A DNA stretch of 64,000 nucleotides from CAJQQY01 sp045104975 (GTDB taxonomy: Bacteria > Bacteroidota > Bacteroidia > Chitinophagales > Saprospiraceae): contig JBGCCY010000035.1 in assembly GCA_045104975.1 (NCBI GenBank), forward strand, positions 62,001 through 126,000, given 5' to 3'. Within the stretch, counting starts at the first letter, position 1; each line of letters opens with the position of its first letter. The notes beneath the pieces were generated by a model, which did no database searches, was not told the origin of the DNA, and worked only from the letters and a program-made list of their open reading frames with translations. Below are positions 52,135-59,793 of the stretch, piece by piece. The translations under genes were made by a program, and so were the position numbers.

Positions 52135-52794
52135 TTAGCCCAATGAAGGGTCTAGTTGATGTATGAAATGAAAATAATATTTGGCTAAGCCAACTACGTT
52201 TCTCACTTTCAATTTTTGCATCAAATTTCGTTTATGAGTTTCAACGGTTCTAGGACTAATGAAAAGTTGATGAGCAATTTCTTTATTTGTCATCTCTTCA
52301 GATACATACTTTAAAATTTCTAATTCTCGAGATGTAACTGAAAATTGATTAAATACTTCTTCTAATTTTTTTTCTTTATTAGAGTTTTCAAAGATGGTTT
52401 TGGAAAGGTTACTTGAAAAATAACTATGCCCAGAGTGAATAGTTTTTACTGCTCTAATCAATTCTTCTGGAGTAGAATCTTTAATTAAATATCCCGAGGC
52501 ACCTGCCCTCAGCATTTCAATAACATAATTATTTCCGACATGGCTGGTCAACGCTAATACTTTTATTTCCAATAATTGTACTATTCGTTTAGCATATTCT
52601 GTTCCACAAGAATCTGGAAAAGAAATATCCATTACTACTAAATCAGGTTGCAATTCCAAACTTAATGAGAAGGCTTCTTCAGCTGATTCTGCCTCTCCTA
52701 TAACTTGAAACATTTCTATTTTTTCAAAAATTTGCTTAATTCCATATCTAAAAAGATGATGGTCATCAGCTAACAAAATTGAAATCTTTTCCAT
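52135..52794 (-). CDS. NarL/LuxR-type response regulator, candidate curli regulator
   Basis: The 219-aa protein has a receiver domain (D10/D11 acidic pair, phospho-acceptor Asp56 in VVMDISFP, Lys in GYLIKDS) and a C-terminal GerE helix-turn-helix (SVTSRELEILKYVSEEMTNKEIAHQLFISPRTVETHKRNLMQKL). It is on the same strand and 200 bp upstream of csgA, in the position CsgD has in enterobacteria. CsgD lacks a normal phosphorylation site whereas this protein keeps it, so a sensor kinase should control it. No kinase is adjacent. Confidence 0.9.
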   Translation of the reverse strand: MEKISILLADDHHLFRYGIKQIFEKIEMFQVIGEAESAEEAFSLSLELQPDLVVMDISFPDSCGTEYAKRIVQLLEIKVLALTSHVGNNYVIEMLRAGASGYLIKDSTPEELIRAVKTIHSGHSYFSSNLSKTIFENSNKEKKLEEVFNQFSVTSRELEILKYVSEEMTNKEIAHQLFISPRTVETHKRNLMQKLKVRNVVGLAKYYFHFIHQLDPSLG

Positions 52795-53333
52795 TGCGAT
52801 AAAATCTAAAATTCACGGGTGACCTCTTGCTTAGAGAATGTGTTGTAATTATTTGTTTGGTTTAGTACTTGATTAAGCAGTTAGACAATTGAAAATGTAT
52901 TTTATTAGAGTATCTTTTCTAATAGTTTCTATTGTCTAACCAATTAAAATACAAAGGTTATTGATTTCACCAATATTTTAATTGATAAAACAAATTAATG
53001 AATGAATCAAATCATATAAATATGATTTATTCAAAATATTGAACGCATTTAACTTAATACTAATACATAAGCTAAAGACGAATTAACCTTAGTCTTTGGA
53101 AATAATAATCGAGGGTCAAAAGATATTTTGGAATGGATTTTTAGTGGAAGAATGGAATTGAAATGAATCCAATCTTCTCATAGTATTTTAGATTTTTTCT
53201 CTTTGCAAACGTGAAGTTATGAATTTTGTACAAATAAAAAAATATTTTTTTTAATAAATTCTTAATTTGACTCGATATTGGCTTATACTCATAACAATAT
53301 ATATACGGAATTTTATATTTGACATTATTAGCC
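52795..53333. other. Intergenic region, 539 bp, with a repeat element and stem-loops
   Basis: No gene is seen. It holds the palindromic element at 52880-52940 and a short inverted repeat CTAAAGAC/GTCTTTGG (53071-53099 region). Probably contains the promoter of the response regulator; no exact TAnnTTTG was seen on the minus strand. Confidence 0.45.
52880..52940 (-). repeat. Palindromic element, copy 1 (TTAGACAATAG ends)
   Basis: Ends GTTAGACAAT (52880-52889) and ATTGTCTAAC (52931-52940) form a perfect 10-bp inverted repeat. Read on the minus strand, the ends TTAGACAATAGAAAC and AAATACATTTTCAATTGTC match those of 62124-62218 with very few differences, though the middle differs in length. Confidence 0.7.
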
Positions 53334-53831
53334 TTATCCCCTCTTACCTAATTCAATTACCTCCATGGCTTCTATTTTTTTTCCATCGATCGCAAACCTT
53401 ACCATGGTTTTTATTTTATGAAAACCTGAAATTCCAGCAGCACCTGGATTAATATGCAAAAGATCATTTTTTCGATCAGGCATAATTTTTAAAATATGAG
53501 AATGTCCTGTTATAAAAATATCTGCTTGATGTTCAGCCATTTCTTCTCGGACTCTCGCGTTGTATCGTCCAGGGTAACCACCAATGTGAGTAATCCATAC
53601 TTTTACATCTTCGCACATAAATATATTGTTCAATGGAAATGCAGCTCGAATCGTCGCATTATCAATATTTCCATAAACAGCACGAAGTGGTTTAAAGGCT
53701 TCTAATTTCTCCACAACTTCCATGGAACCAATATCGCCTGCATGCCAGATCTCGTCTACCTCTTTAAAATAATCATAGATTTTTTCATCAAAATAACTAT
53801 GGGTATCTGAGAGCAATCCAATTCTTTTCAT
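53334..53831 (-). CDS. YfcE/MJ0936-type metallophosphoesterase
   Basis: The 165-aa protein has the Calcineurin-like plan: SDTH (8-11), HAGDIG, YGNIDN, ITHIGG, and ITGHSHI with the final NPGAAG. Two metal ions are bound by the Asp and His residues. Substrates of the family include phosphodiesters, and the length fits the small YfcE type. It follows the DUF4231 gene (101 bp, with a hairpin at 53867-53905). Confidence 0.92.
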   Translation of the reverse strand: MKRIGLLSDTHSYFDEKIYDYFKEVDEIWHAGDIGSMEVVEKLEAFKPLRAVYGNIDNATIRAAFPLNNIFMCEDVKVWITHIGGYPGRYNARVREEMAEHQADIFITGHSHILKIMPDRKNDLLHINPGAAGISGFHKIKTMVRFAIDGKKIEAMEVIELGKRG

Positions 53832-53866
53832 AGATGTTTATTTTGGGTATTGGGATCTTAAGAATA

Positions 53867-53905
53867 GAGTATTGAGGTTAAATATTCGTCGTGGTCTCAA
53901 TACTC
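53867..53905. terminator. Stem-loop between DUF4231 and metallophosphoesterase genes
   Basis: A perfect 10-bp stem (GAGTATTGAG 53867-53876 with 53896-53905) lies 26 bp after the DUF4231 stop (minus strand). Confidence 0.6.
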
Positions 53906-53931
53906 AAATCTCTTAATTTCAATAATTTTGT

Positions 53932-54405
53932 TCAATCTTCTTTTTCAACTTTTATTTCACTTAAAGCACTTTCCGCCCAATTCTTATTTTCCGTGGTCAA
54001 AATAGTTTCAATTCTTTCTACAAAAAATTGAAATGAACTATCTCTTTTGTAAACACTTGATTTAGTTGCAAAAAAGAACTTCTCTCTTTTCAGCGCTTCC
54101 AAAGTTTGACGATAACCAATCCATTCATTTTGAAAATCATATAATGACAAAATTCCTTCGGCTGCAGCAATCAAAACTCCAACTGCTGCTATGATGTATT
54201 TGAAATAAGCATAAACATCAATCATGGTCACTAAAAAAGGAATAGAGACCGATAATATAATAACGAATAATTTAACTCTGTGATAATTTTTTTTACTTGA
54301 ACTACTTTTTCCTTCCATCCAACTTTCTTGATCTTGCACTCTTTCATGCAGATAAGTTTCGAGTCCCATGTCAATATATTCTTGCATTGATTTTGTAGCT
54401 GCCAT
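53932..54405 (-). CDS. DUF4231 two-helix membrane protein
   Basis: The 157-aa protein has a leading amphipathic part, two adjacent transmembrane helices (about 45-85) and a soluble helical tail (NEWIGYRQTLEALKREKFFF, which is the typical DUF4231 block). Related SLATT-type two-helix proteins are known as effectors in conflict systems, but here no nucleotidyltransferase or SLOG partner is adjacent. Function unknown. Confidence 0.8.
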   Translation of the reverse strand: MAATKSMQEYIDMGLETYLHERVQDQESWMEGKSSSSKKNYHRVKLFVIILSVSIPFLVTMIDVYAYFKYIIAAVGVLIAAAEGILSLYDFQNEWIGYRQTLEALKREKFFFATKSSVYKRDSSFQFFVERIETILTTENKNWAESALSEIKVEKED

Positions 54406-54499
54406 GATTTATCATTTTGATTTTTTATAAAATTGTAAAATAGAACTTTTTAAATATTTTTTCATAAAACAATAGAATAGATTTCCACGTAAAATTTTC

Positions 54500-54507
54500 T
54501 AAATTTG
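54500..54507 (+). promoter_or_regulatory. -7 promoter box of the CoA-transferase operon
   Basis: TAAATTTG matches TAnnTTTG and lies 93 nt before the scoA start, leaving room for a leader. Confidence 0.45.
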
Positions 54508-54600
54508 ACCAGAACTACGTAGCTCCCATTTTGTAAATACCATCATTCATTAATATTCGAAGTTGGAGCTTTAAATTACTTTAAATTAAATTTTTAATCT

Positions 54601-55308
54601 ATGAATAAATTAGTTGCGAATGCAAAGGAAGCCGTTCAGGATATCGAAACAGGAATGACTTTGATGTTAGGTGGTTTTGGTTTGTGTGGAATACCCGAAA
54701 ATTGTATTGCTGCATTAGTAGAAAAAGGCATTTCTGATTTGACCTGCATTTCAAATAATGCAGGTGTCGATGATTTTGGCCTAGGTTTACTTTTACAAAA
54801 AAGACAAATCAAAAAAATGATTTCTTCTTACGTTGGAGAAAATGATGAATTTGAACGTCAAATGCTAAGTGGAGAATTGGAAGTTGATTTAATTCCTCAA
54901 GGTTCCTTGGCTGCTAGATGCCAAGCTGGTGGTTCAGGAATTCCTGCATTTTTTACACCGGCAGGTTATGGAACGGAAGTCGCTTTTGGAAAAGAAGTTC
55001 GATATTTTAATGGCAAACCTCATATTTTAGAACATGCCTTAACTGCTGATTTTGCTATCGTCAAAGCATGGAAAGGTGATCGGTATGGGAATCTTTTATT
55101 CAAAGGAACTGCTCGGAATTTTAATCCTCTCATGGCTATGGCTGGAAAAATTACCATCGCAGAAGTAGAAGAATTGGTTGAACCTGGCGAACTTGATCCA
55201 AATAACATCCATACTCCAGGAATATTTGTTCAACGAATTTTCCAAGGAGAAAAATATGAAAAACGAATTGTGCAGAGAACAGTTAGACAACGGGAAAGTA
55301 ACGGTTAA
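54601..55308 (+). CDS. scoA: 3-oxoacid CoA-transferase subunit A
   Basis: The 235-aa protein has the subunit A motif MLGGFGLCGIPENCI near residues 20-34 and the CoA-binding pattern SNNAGVDDFGLGLLL. With subunit B it exchanges CoA between succinyl-CoA and acetoacetate or a similar 3-oxoacid. It is followed 102 bp later by scoB. Confidence 0.93.
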   Translation: MNKLVANAKEAVQDIETGMTLMLGGFGLCGIPENCIAALVEKGISDLTCISNNAGVDDFGLGLLLQKRQIKKMISSYVGENDEFERQMLSGELEVDLIPQGSLAARCQAGGSGIPAFFTPAGYGTEVAFGKEVRYFNGKPHILEHALTADFAIVKAWKGDRYGNLLFKGTARNFNPLMAMAGKITIAEVEELVEPGELDPNNIHTPGIFVQRIFQGEKYEKRIVQRTVRQRESNG

Positions 55309-55313
55309 TAATT

Positions 55314-55403
55314 AATGGTAAATGGTTAATATTATTTCTTAAACCCTCTTTATTAGCCACTTATCCTTAGACATTAACAATTCACCATTCACAATTAACC
55401 ATT
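55314..55403. repeat. Inverted repeat between scoA and scoB
   Basis: AATGGTTAAT (55321-55330) pairs with ATTAACCATT (55394-55403), and extra partial copies of TAATGGT and CACCATT surround them. It separates two genes that are normally adjacent. Confidence 0.5.
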
Positions 55404-55410
55404 AAAAAAG

Positions 55411-56067
55411 ATGTTAGATAAAAAAGGTATAGCTAAAAGAATAGCACAAGAATTACGTAATAACTGGTATGTCAATTTAGGAATTGGAATTCCTACCTTG
55501 ATCGCTAATTACATTCCTAAAGGGATCAATGTCGAGTTCCAATCTGAGAATGGGATCTTAGGAATGGGACCATTTCCATTTGAAGGAGAAGAGGATGCTG
55601 ATATGATAAATGCAGGGAAACAAACGATTACCCCAATGCCTGGTGCTTCAATTTTTGACTCAGCAACTAGCTTTGCCATGATTCGAGGTCAGCATATTCA
55701 ATTGACTGTTTTGGGAGCCATGGAAGTGGCAGATAATGGAGATATTGCCAATTGGAAAATTCCTGGACGAATGGTCAAAGGAATGGGTGGAGCAATGGAT
55801 TTGGTGGCTTCAGCAGATAACATTATCGTTGCCATGATGCATACTAATAAGCGTGGAGAAAGTAAGTTATTGAGGCAATGTACTTTGCCTTTGACTGGAG
55901 TAAAATGCGTCAAAAAGGTAGTGACTAATTTGGCTGTTTTAGATATCACTCCTCAAGGTTTTAAATTAATTGAACGAGCACCAGGAGTTTCTGTGGAAGA
56001 AATAAAAAATTCGACAGAAGGTCGTTTGATTATCGAGGGAGATATTCCTGAGATGAAAATTGACTAA
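55411..56067 (+). CDS. scoB: 3-oxoacid CoA-transferase subunit B
   Basis: The 218-aa protein has NLGIGIPTLIANYIP and the active-site Glu in SENGILGMGPFP, and a later GGAMDLV. It is the catalytic half of the CoA-transferase. Together with the acyl-CoA dehydrogenase and acyl-CoA ligase on the other strand, it implies fatty-acid or ketone-body breakdown. A hairpin follows the stop. Confidence 0.94.
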   Translation: MLDKKGIAKRIAQELRNNWYVNLGIGIPTLIANYIPKGINVEFQSENGILGMGPFPFEGEEDADMINAGKQTITPMPGASIFDSATSFAMIRGQHIQLTVLGAMEVADNGDIANWKIPGRMVKGMGGAMDLVASADNIIVAMMHTNKRGESKLLRQCTLPLTGVKCVKKVVTNLAVLDITPQGFKLIERAPGVSVEEIKNSTEGRLIIEGDIPEMKID

Positions 56068-56101
56068 TTAATTTTTATAAAAATTAATTCTCAACCAAAA
56101 G

Positions 56102-56136
56102 GACTGTTAGCACTTAATGCGCTAACAGTCTTTTCT
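56102..56136 (+). terminator. Terminator after scoB
   Basis: GACTGTTAGC (56102-56111) pairs with GCTAACAGTC (56121-56130), 10 bp perfect, followed by TTTT. A second palindrome (TTAATTTTTATAAAAATTAA) lies just after the stop at 56068-56088. Confidence 0.82.
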
Positions 56137-56172
56137 TGTATGAAAAAACAATACATTTACAACATTATAAAC

Positions 56173-56811
56173 CTAAGAAATATCCAATCGCTCTTGCCCT
56201 TCTTTTCGATTAAAAAACTGACCATAATGCTCATTCATATTTTGAAGAATAAAATCATAAGGTAGATCTTCGAAGTGTCCATAATCTTCCACATACTCCA
56301 TAAATTCATTTCCGTCTCGGTTATATTCTTGAAAAACAGAATCACTTTCCCCATCAAAATCTAATGGTGCAACATTACATTTTTCACATAAACTTGCATT
56401 AAATGCAGGGGAAGATTTCACCCATTTACCTTCTAAAAAAACATCTACCATTCCATGCGGTGTTAATTCATTAGTCCCTAATTTCTCCGTCAAAGTTTCA
56501 ACCGCAATGTGATTTTTCACTTTTGCAAAATGAACCCTTGCAGGTATTCCTAATCCACGTAAACAAGTTGTTAGCAAAATAGCTTTATCAATGCAATGAC
56601 CTTCCGACCTTTGGGAAATCTCACTTGCACGAAAGGCTTCTTTGTTAAAATTAATTTGGTAGGCATTGTATCGCCAATCATCTCGAATTTTCAAATAAAC
56701 TTGGATCGTTTTTTCTTTTTGGGAAAGAGAATTTGATTGGAATTCTTGGAGGAGGTTTTGGATGTGCTCATTTTCGTAGTCAAAGAAATAAGTTGGAGAC
56801 AGGTAATTCAT
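56173..56811 (-). CDS. Transglutaminase-like domain protein
   Basis: The 212-aa protein has the Cys-His-Asp plan of transglutaminase-like families: catalytic Cys73 in SEGHCIDKAILLTTCLRGLGIPARV, His in TPHGMVDVF and Asp within the following DVFLEGKW. No signal peptide is seen, so it is cytoplasmic or released by other means. It is 11 bp from the DUF2199 gene and probably in one transcript. Confidence 0.87.
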   Translation of the reverse strand: MNYLSPTYFFDYENEHIQNLLQEFQSNSLSQKEKTIQVYLKIRDDWRYNAYQINFNKEAFRASEISQRSEGHCIDKAILLTTCLRGLGIPARVHFAKVKNHIAVETLTEKLGTNELTPHGMVDVFLEGKWVKSSPAFNASLCEKCNVAPLDFDGESDSVFQEYNRDGNEFMEYVEDYGHFEDLPYDFILQNMNEHYGQFFNRKEGQERLDIS

Positions 56812-56822
56812 GTGATTAATTA

Positions 56823-57323
56823 TTAGTGGTACAAAGGCGAAAGAATTATGGCTAATTCTTTTTTTGAAATTCCGTTTTTCAAAAAATTTTTTAATTCAAT
56901 TTCTTTTTGAATTTTTACAATAGAAAATAAATGATTTTCTTCCTTTTCATCAACTTCGACCTCTATATCTAAATTTTCTGTTCCTGAGAAAAATGGAATT
57001 GGATCAATTAAAACTCCCTTCATATTTAGTTTTTGAAAATCAGTTTCTCTCAACTTTTCTAGTTTGGATAAATATTCTTCTTTTTCAATTTTTACCCAAA
57101 TAAATAAATCAAAACTATCCTCGAAATCAATAATTGGAATGGAAAGAAGAGATTGAATAACTGCAGTTTCTTTGTTGATTACAAATGAATTTTTGCCAAA
57201 AATATTTAAAGAATCATCAACTTGACCACTTGTGATTTTTGAAATAATCTCAGGTTGCGGAAATTCTAACAAGGTGATTAACTTGTGAGAATCTCCGCAT
57301 ATAGTACAATCAAAAAATGACAT
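56823..57323 (-). CDS. DUF2199 protein
   Basis: The 166-aa protein begins with a C-x-x-C-G-x-x-H motif (FDCTICGDSHK), a possible zinc site, then a FVINKETAVIQSLLSIPI and FDLFIWVKI block, which is the DUF2199 plan. It is next to the transglutaminase-like gene, with no known link. Function unknown. Confidence 0.78.
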   Translation of the reverse strand: MSFFDCTICGDSHKLITLLEFPQPEIISKITSGQVDDSLNIFGKNSFVINKETAVIQSLLSIPIIDFEDSFDLFIWVKIEKEEYLSKLEKLRETDFQKLNMKGVLIDPIPFFSGTENLDIEVEVDEKEENHLFSIVKIQKEIELKNFLKNGISKKELAIILSPLYH

Positions 57324-57362
57324 TTTGAATTATTTAATTATCATAATTTGAAAGGTAATAAA

Positions 57363-58562
57363 TTAATTTTGCGCCAATCTCTTTGCTCTCCTTTTCGCCT
57401 TCATCTCTTTAAAATAATCAGAGAAGATAGCCCGAGCAATCATCAATTTCATAATCTCATTAGTACCTCCATAAATTCGAGAAACTCGTGCATCGGCCAC
57501 CAATCTTGTAATTGGATATTCCCACATATAACCATATCCACCAAACAATTGGAGACACTCATCTAACATTTTTCCTTGCATTTCAGTCGAAGCATATTTT
57601 GCCATCGAAGCTAATTCAGGTGTCAATTCTTTACGCGCCAAAAGCTCTGTACATTTATCAACGAAAGCAGTATTTATTTCTAATTGAGTAGCCACTTCTG
57701 CCAACTTAAATTGAGTATTTTGGAAGGCACAAATCGGTTGTTTAAAAGCAGTTCTTTCTTGAGTGTAAGCAGTCGTTAATTCTAATCCACCTCGAACTGC
57801 ACCAATCGCTTGGATCGCAATCGTCAATCTTTCCCTTGGCAATTCTTTCATCATATGGACGAATCCTTTGCCTTCCTCTCCAATCAAATTCCCTTTAGGA
57901 ACTTTTACATTATCAAAAAATAACTCACAAGTATCACTAGTTTTTAAACCTAACTTTTTGAATGGCTTTCCTTTAGTAAATCCTTCTAAATCAGCGTCGA
58001 TGATAATCAAACTAATTCCATTTTCAGTTTTGCAAGCAGTCAAAGTAAAGTCAGAAGTGTAACCAATAGTTATAAAAGTTTTACTTCCATTCACTAAATA
58101 ATGATCACCCATATCTACCGCTGTCGTTCGAATTGCTTGTACATCACTTCCCGTTGAAGGTTCCGTCATTCCTAGTGACCCAATGCATTCGCCAGTATTC
58201 ATTTTAGGCAAATATTTATCCTTGATTGCTTCACTTCCATGTTTTTCAATATATGGGATAACAATATCTGAGTGCATCGAAATCCCAGGAGAATCTGCTC
58301 CAGTCTGCGCAAAAGTTTCAATAGCAATTGCACTATAACTAAAGTCCAAACCTGAACCTCCATACTTTGGATCAAGGGTTAATCCCAATAATCCTAACTC
58401 GCCTGCTTTTAACCAAGCTTCCCTTGAGCAAGCTGTATTTTCTTCCCATTCTTCTCGATTGGGTTCAACTTCTGTTTTGTAAAATTCTAAAACTGTTTCC
58501 CTCAACATTTGATGTTCTTCTGTTGCATAAACATCACGAGGTAATTGGATACTTGAGCTCAT
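57363..58562 (-). CDS. Acyl-CoA dehydrogenase
   Basis: The 399-aa protein has all family marks: GLLGLTLDPKYGGSGLDF, MTEPSTGSDV, FITIGYTSD, RLTIAIQAIGAVRG, LQLFGGYGYMWEYPITRLVADARVSRIYGGTNEIMK. It uses FAD to form the 2,3-double bond of an acyl-CoA in beta-oxidation or branched-chain breakdown. The chain-length preference is not clear. It stands on the minus strand with the acyl-CoA ligase upstream (59794-61479). Confidence 0.95.
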   Translation of the reverse strand: MSSSIQLPRDVYATEEHQMLRETVLEFYKTEVEPNREEWEENTACSREAWLKAGELGLLGLTLDPKYGGSGLDFSYSAIAIETFAQTGADSPGISMHSDIVIPYIEKHGSEAIKDKYLPKMNTGECIGSLGMTEPSTGSDVQAIRTTAVDMGDHYLVNGSKTFITIGYTSDFTLTACKTENGISLIIIDADLEGFTKGKPFKKLGLKTSDTCELFFDNVKVPKGNLIGEEGKGFVHMMKELPRERLTIAIQAIGAVRGGLELTTAYTQERTAFKQPICAFQNTQFKLAEVATQLEINTAFVDKCTELLARKELTPELASMAKYASTEMQGKMLDECLQLFGGYGYMWEYPITRLVADARVSRIYGGTNEIMKLMIARAIFSDYFKEMKAKRRAKRLAQN

Positions 58563-58658
58563 TTTATAATTTTTTTACTTTTAAATAAATCATTTCAATA
58601 TGATAAAATTATTGGTAAAAAAATCTAAAATCGTATAACTAGGGAAAGTAAAAATGAA

Positions 58659-59636
58659 TCATTCTTCAACTGAAGACAATTCCGATTCCATTGCTTTTAC
58701 CAACTTTTTCTCTAAAAATATACGTGCATCATGGGCAGTAAGTTTCGGTAATTCTTCCATCGGAACATGTCCCGCATTTGGATACATGATTAATTCGGAG
58801 TCTTGAATGTCTCTATTAAATTTAGGCGCATCATCAGGAGAAATCCAAATGTCATTTTCGCCCCAAAGAATTAAGGTAGGTGTTTTTATCGTTGCAATTT
58901 CTGAGGTATCAATTGTTTCTTTTGCCATCGCTCGATCAACAAATGCTTGCCGATTCCCTTCTCTCAAATACATATCATAATACCGATTCACCAACTCGTC
59001 AGTTACTAATTCATCATTGTGATATACTTCATTCATACTTTTGTAAAACAATGATTTGGGAGTAACCGTTTTCAAATATTGGCTGGCATATTTATTTGCA
59101 GCTAAACGCAATGCAAATGGTAATTCTCCCTTTCGAGGATAGCCCATCGGATCAATTAAGATCATACTTTTTACTTTATCTGGAAAAAGCGCAGCGTACT
59201 TCCATGCTATTCCTCCGCCTAAAGAATTACCTGCAATACTAAATTTATCTACTTCAATTTTTTCTAAAAAAGAGTCTAAAAATTTAGCGTAAAATTCTAG
59301 TGTATAGATCCTTTTTGGATTTGGTCCAGTCAATCCGAAAGCAGGCATATCCAAACTAATTACTTTAAAATCTTTTTCCAAGATTTCAGTCCAAGCTTCC
59401 CAAGTATGCAAAGATGCACCCGTTCCGTGAATCAAAACTAATGGCTCTCCTTCTCCATTAATTCGATAATGAACAGGCATTCCATCCATCTCTAAAAACT
59501 GAGAATTTTCATAAGACCACTTTGTTTTTAACTCTCCAAATGATCTGTCTTCCGCATAATTCATCCAAGTGTAACCAAGTATAAGTAGGACTAAAATTCC
59601 GAGAGTGATTAGTATTTTTTTTAAAATGGAGTTCAT
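58659..59636 (-). CDS. Membrane-anchored alpha/beta hydrolase
   Basis: The 325-aa protein has an N-terminal anchor (about 5-25) and the fold's motifs: LVLIHGTGASLHTW (oxyanion), GNSLGGGIAWKYA (nucleophile Ser), LWGENDIWISP (Asp) and AGHVPMEE (His). It is probably on the outer face of the inner membrane or in the periplasm. Substrate unknown. Confidence 0.9.
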   Translation of the reverse strand: MNSILKKILITLGILVLLILGYTWMNYAEDRSFGELKTKWSYENSQFLEMDGMPVHYRINGEGEPLVLIHGTGASLHTWEAWTEILEKDFKVISLDMPAFGLTGPNPKRIYTLEFYAKFLDSFLEKIEVDKFSIAGNSLGGGIAWKYAALFPDKVKSMILIDPMGYPRKGELPFALRLAANKYASQYLKTVTPKSLFYKSMNEVYHNDELVTDELVNRYYDMYLREGNRQAFVDRAMAKETIDTSEIATIKTPTLILWGENDIWISPDDAPKFNRDIQDSELIMYPNAGHVPMEELPKLTAHDARIFLEKKLVKAMESELSSVEE

Positions 59637-59680
59637 GATTTTGTTTTTTTTTAGATGGAAGTTGACTTTTTGTGCTGTTC

Positions 59681-59793
59681 TTTTTTGCTACTGACTTGGA
59701 GAGATTTATATGGCTTTTAATGACTTTCTCTTTCTAAATATTAGCTTCCAAGAGGAAGCCCAAATAAGTTAATTAAGGTCAGTAGCAAAAAAA
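59681..59793. repeat. Stem-loop repeat related to 30611-30697
   Basis: TTTTTTGCTACTGAC (59681-59695) pairs with GTCAGTAGCAAAAAA (59779-59793), 15 bp perfect. The stretch ACTGACTTGGA ... TTTTAATGACTTTC matches the left part of 30610-30637 with a 10-bp insertion. It separates two minus-strand genes and ends exactly at the acyl-CoA ligase stop. Confidence 0.7.
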
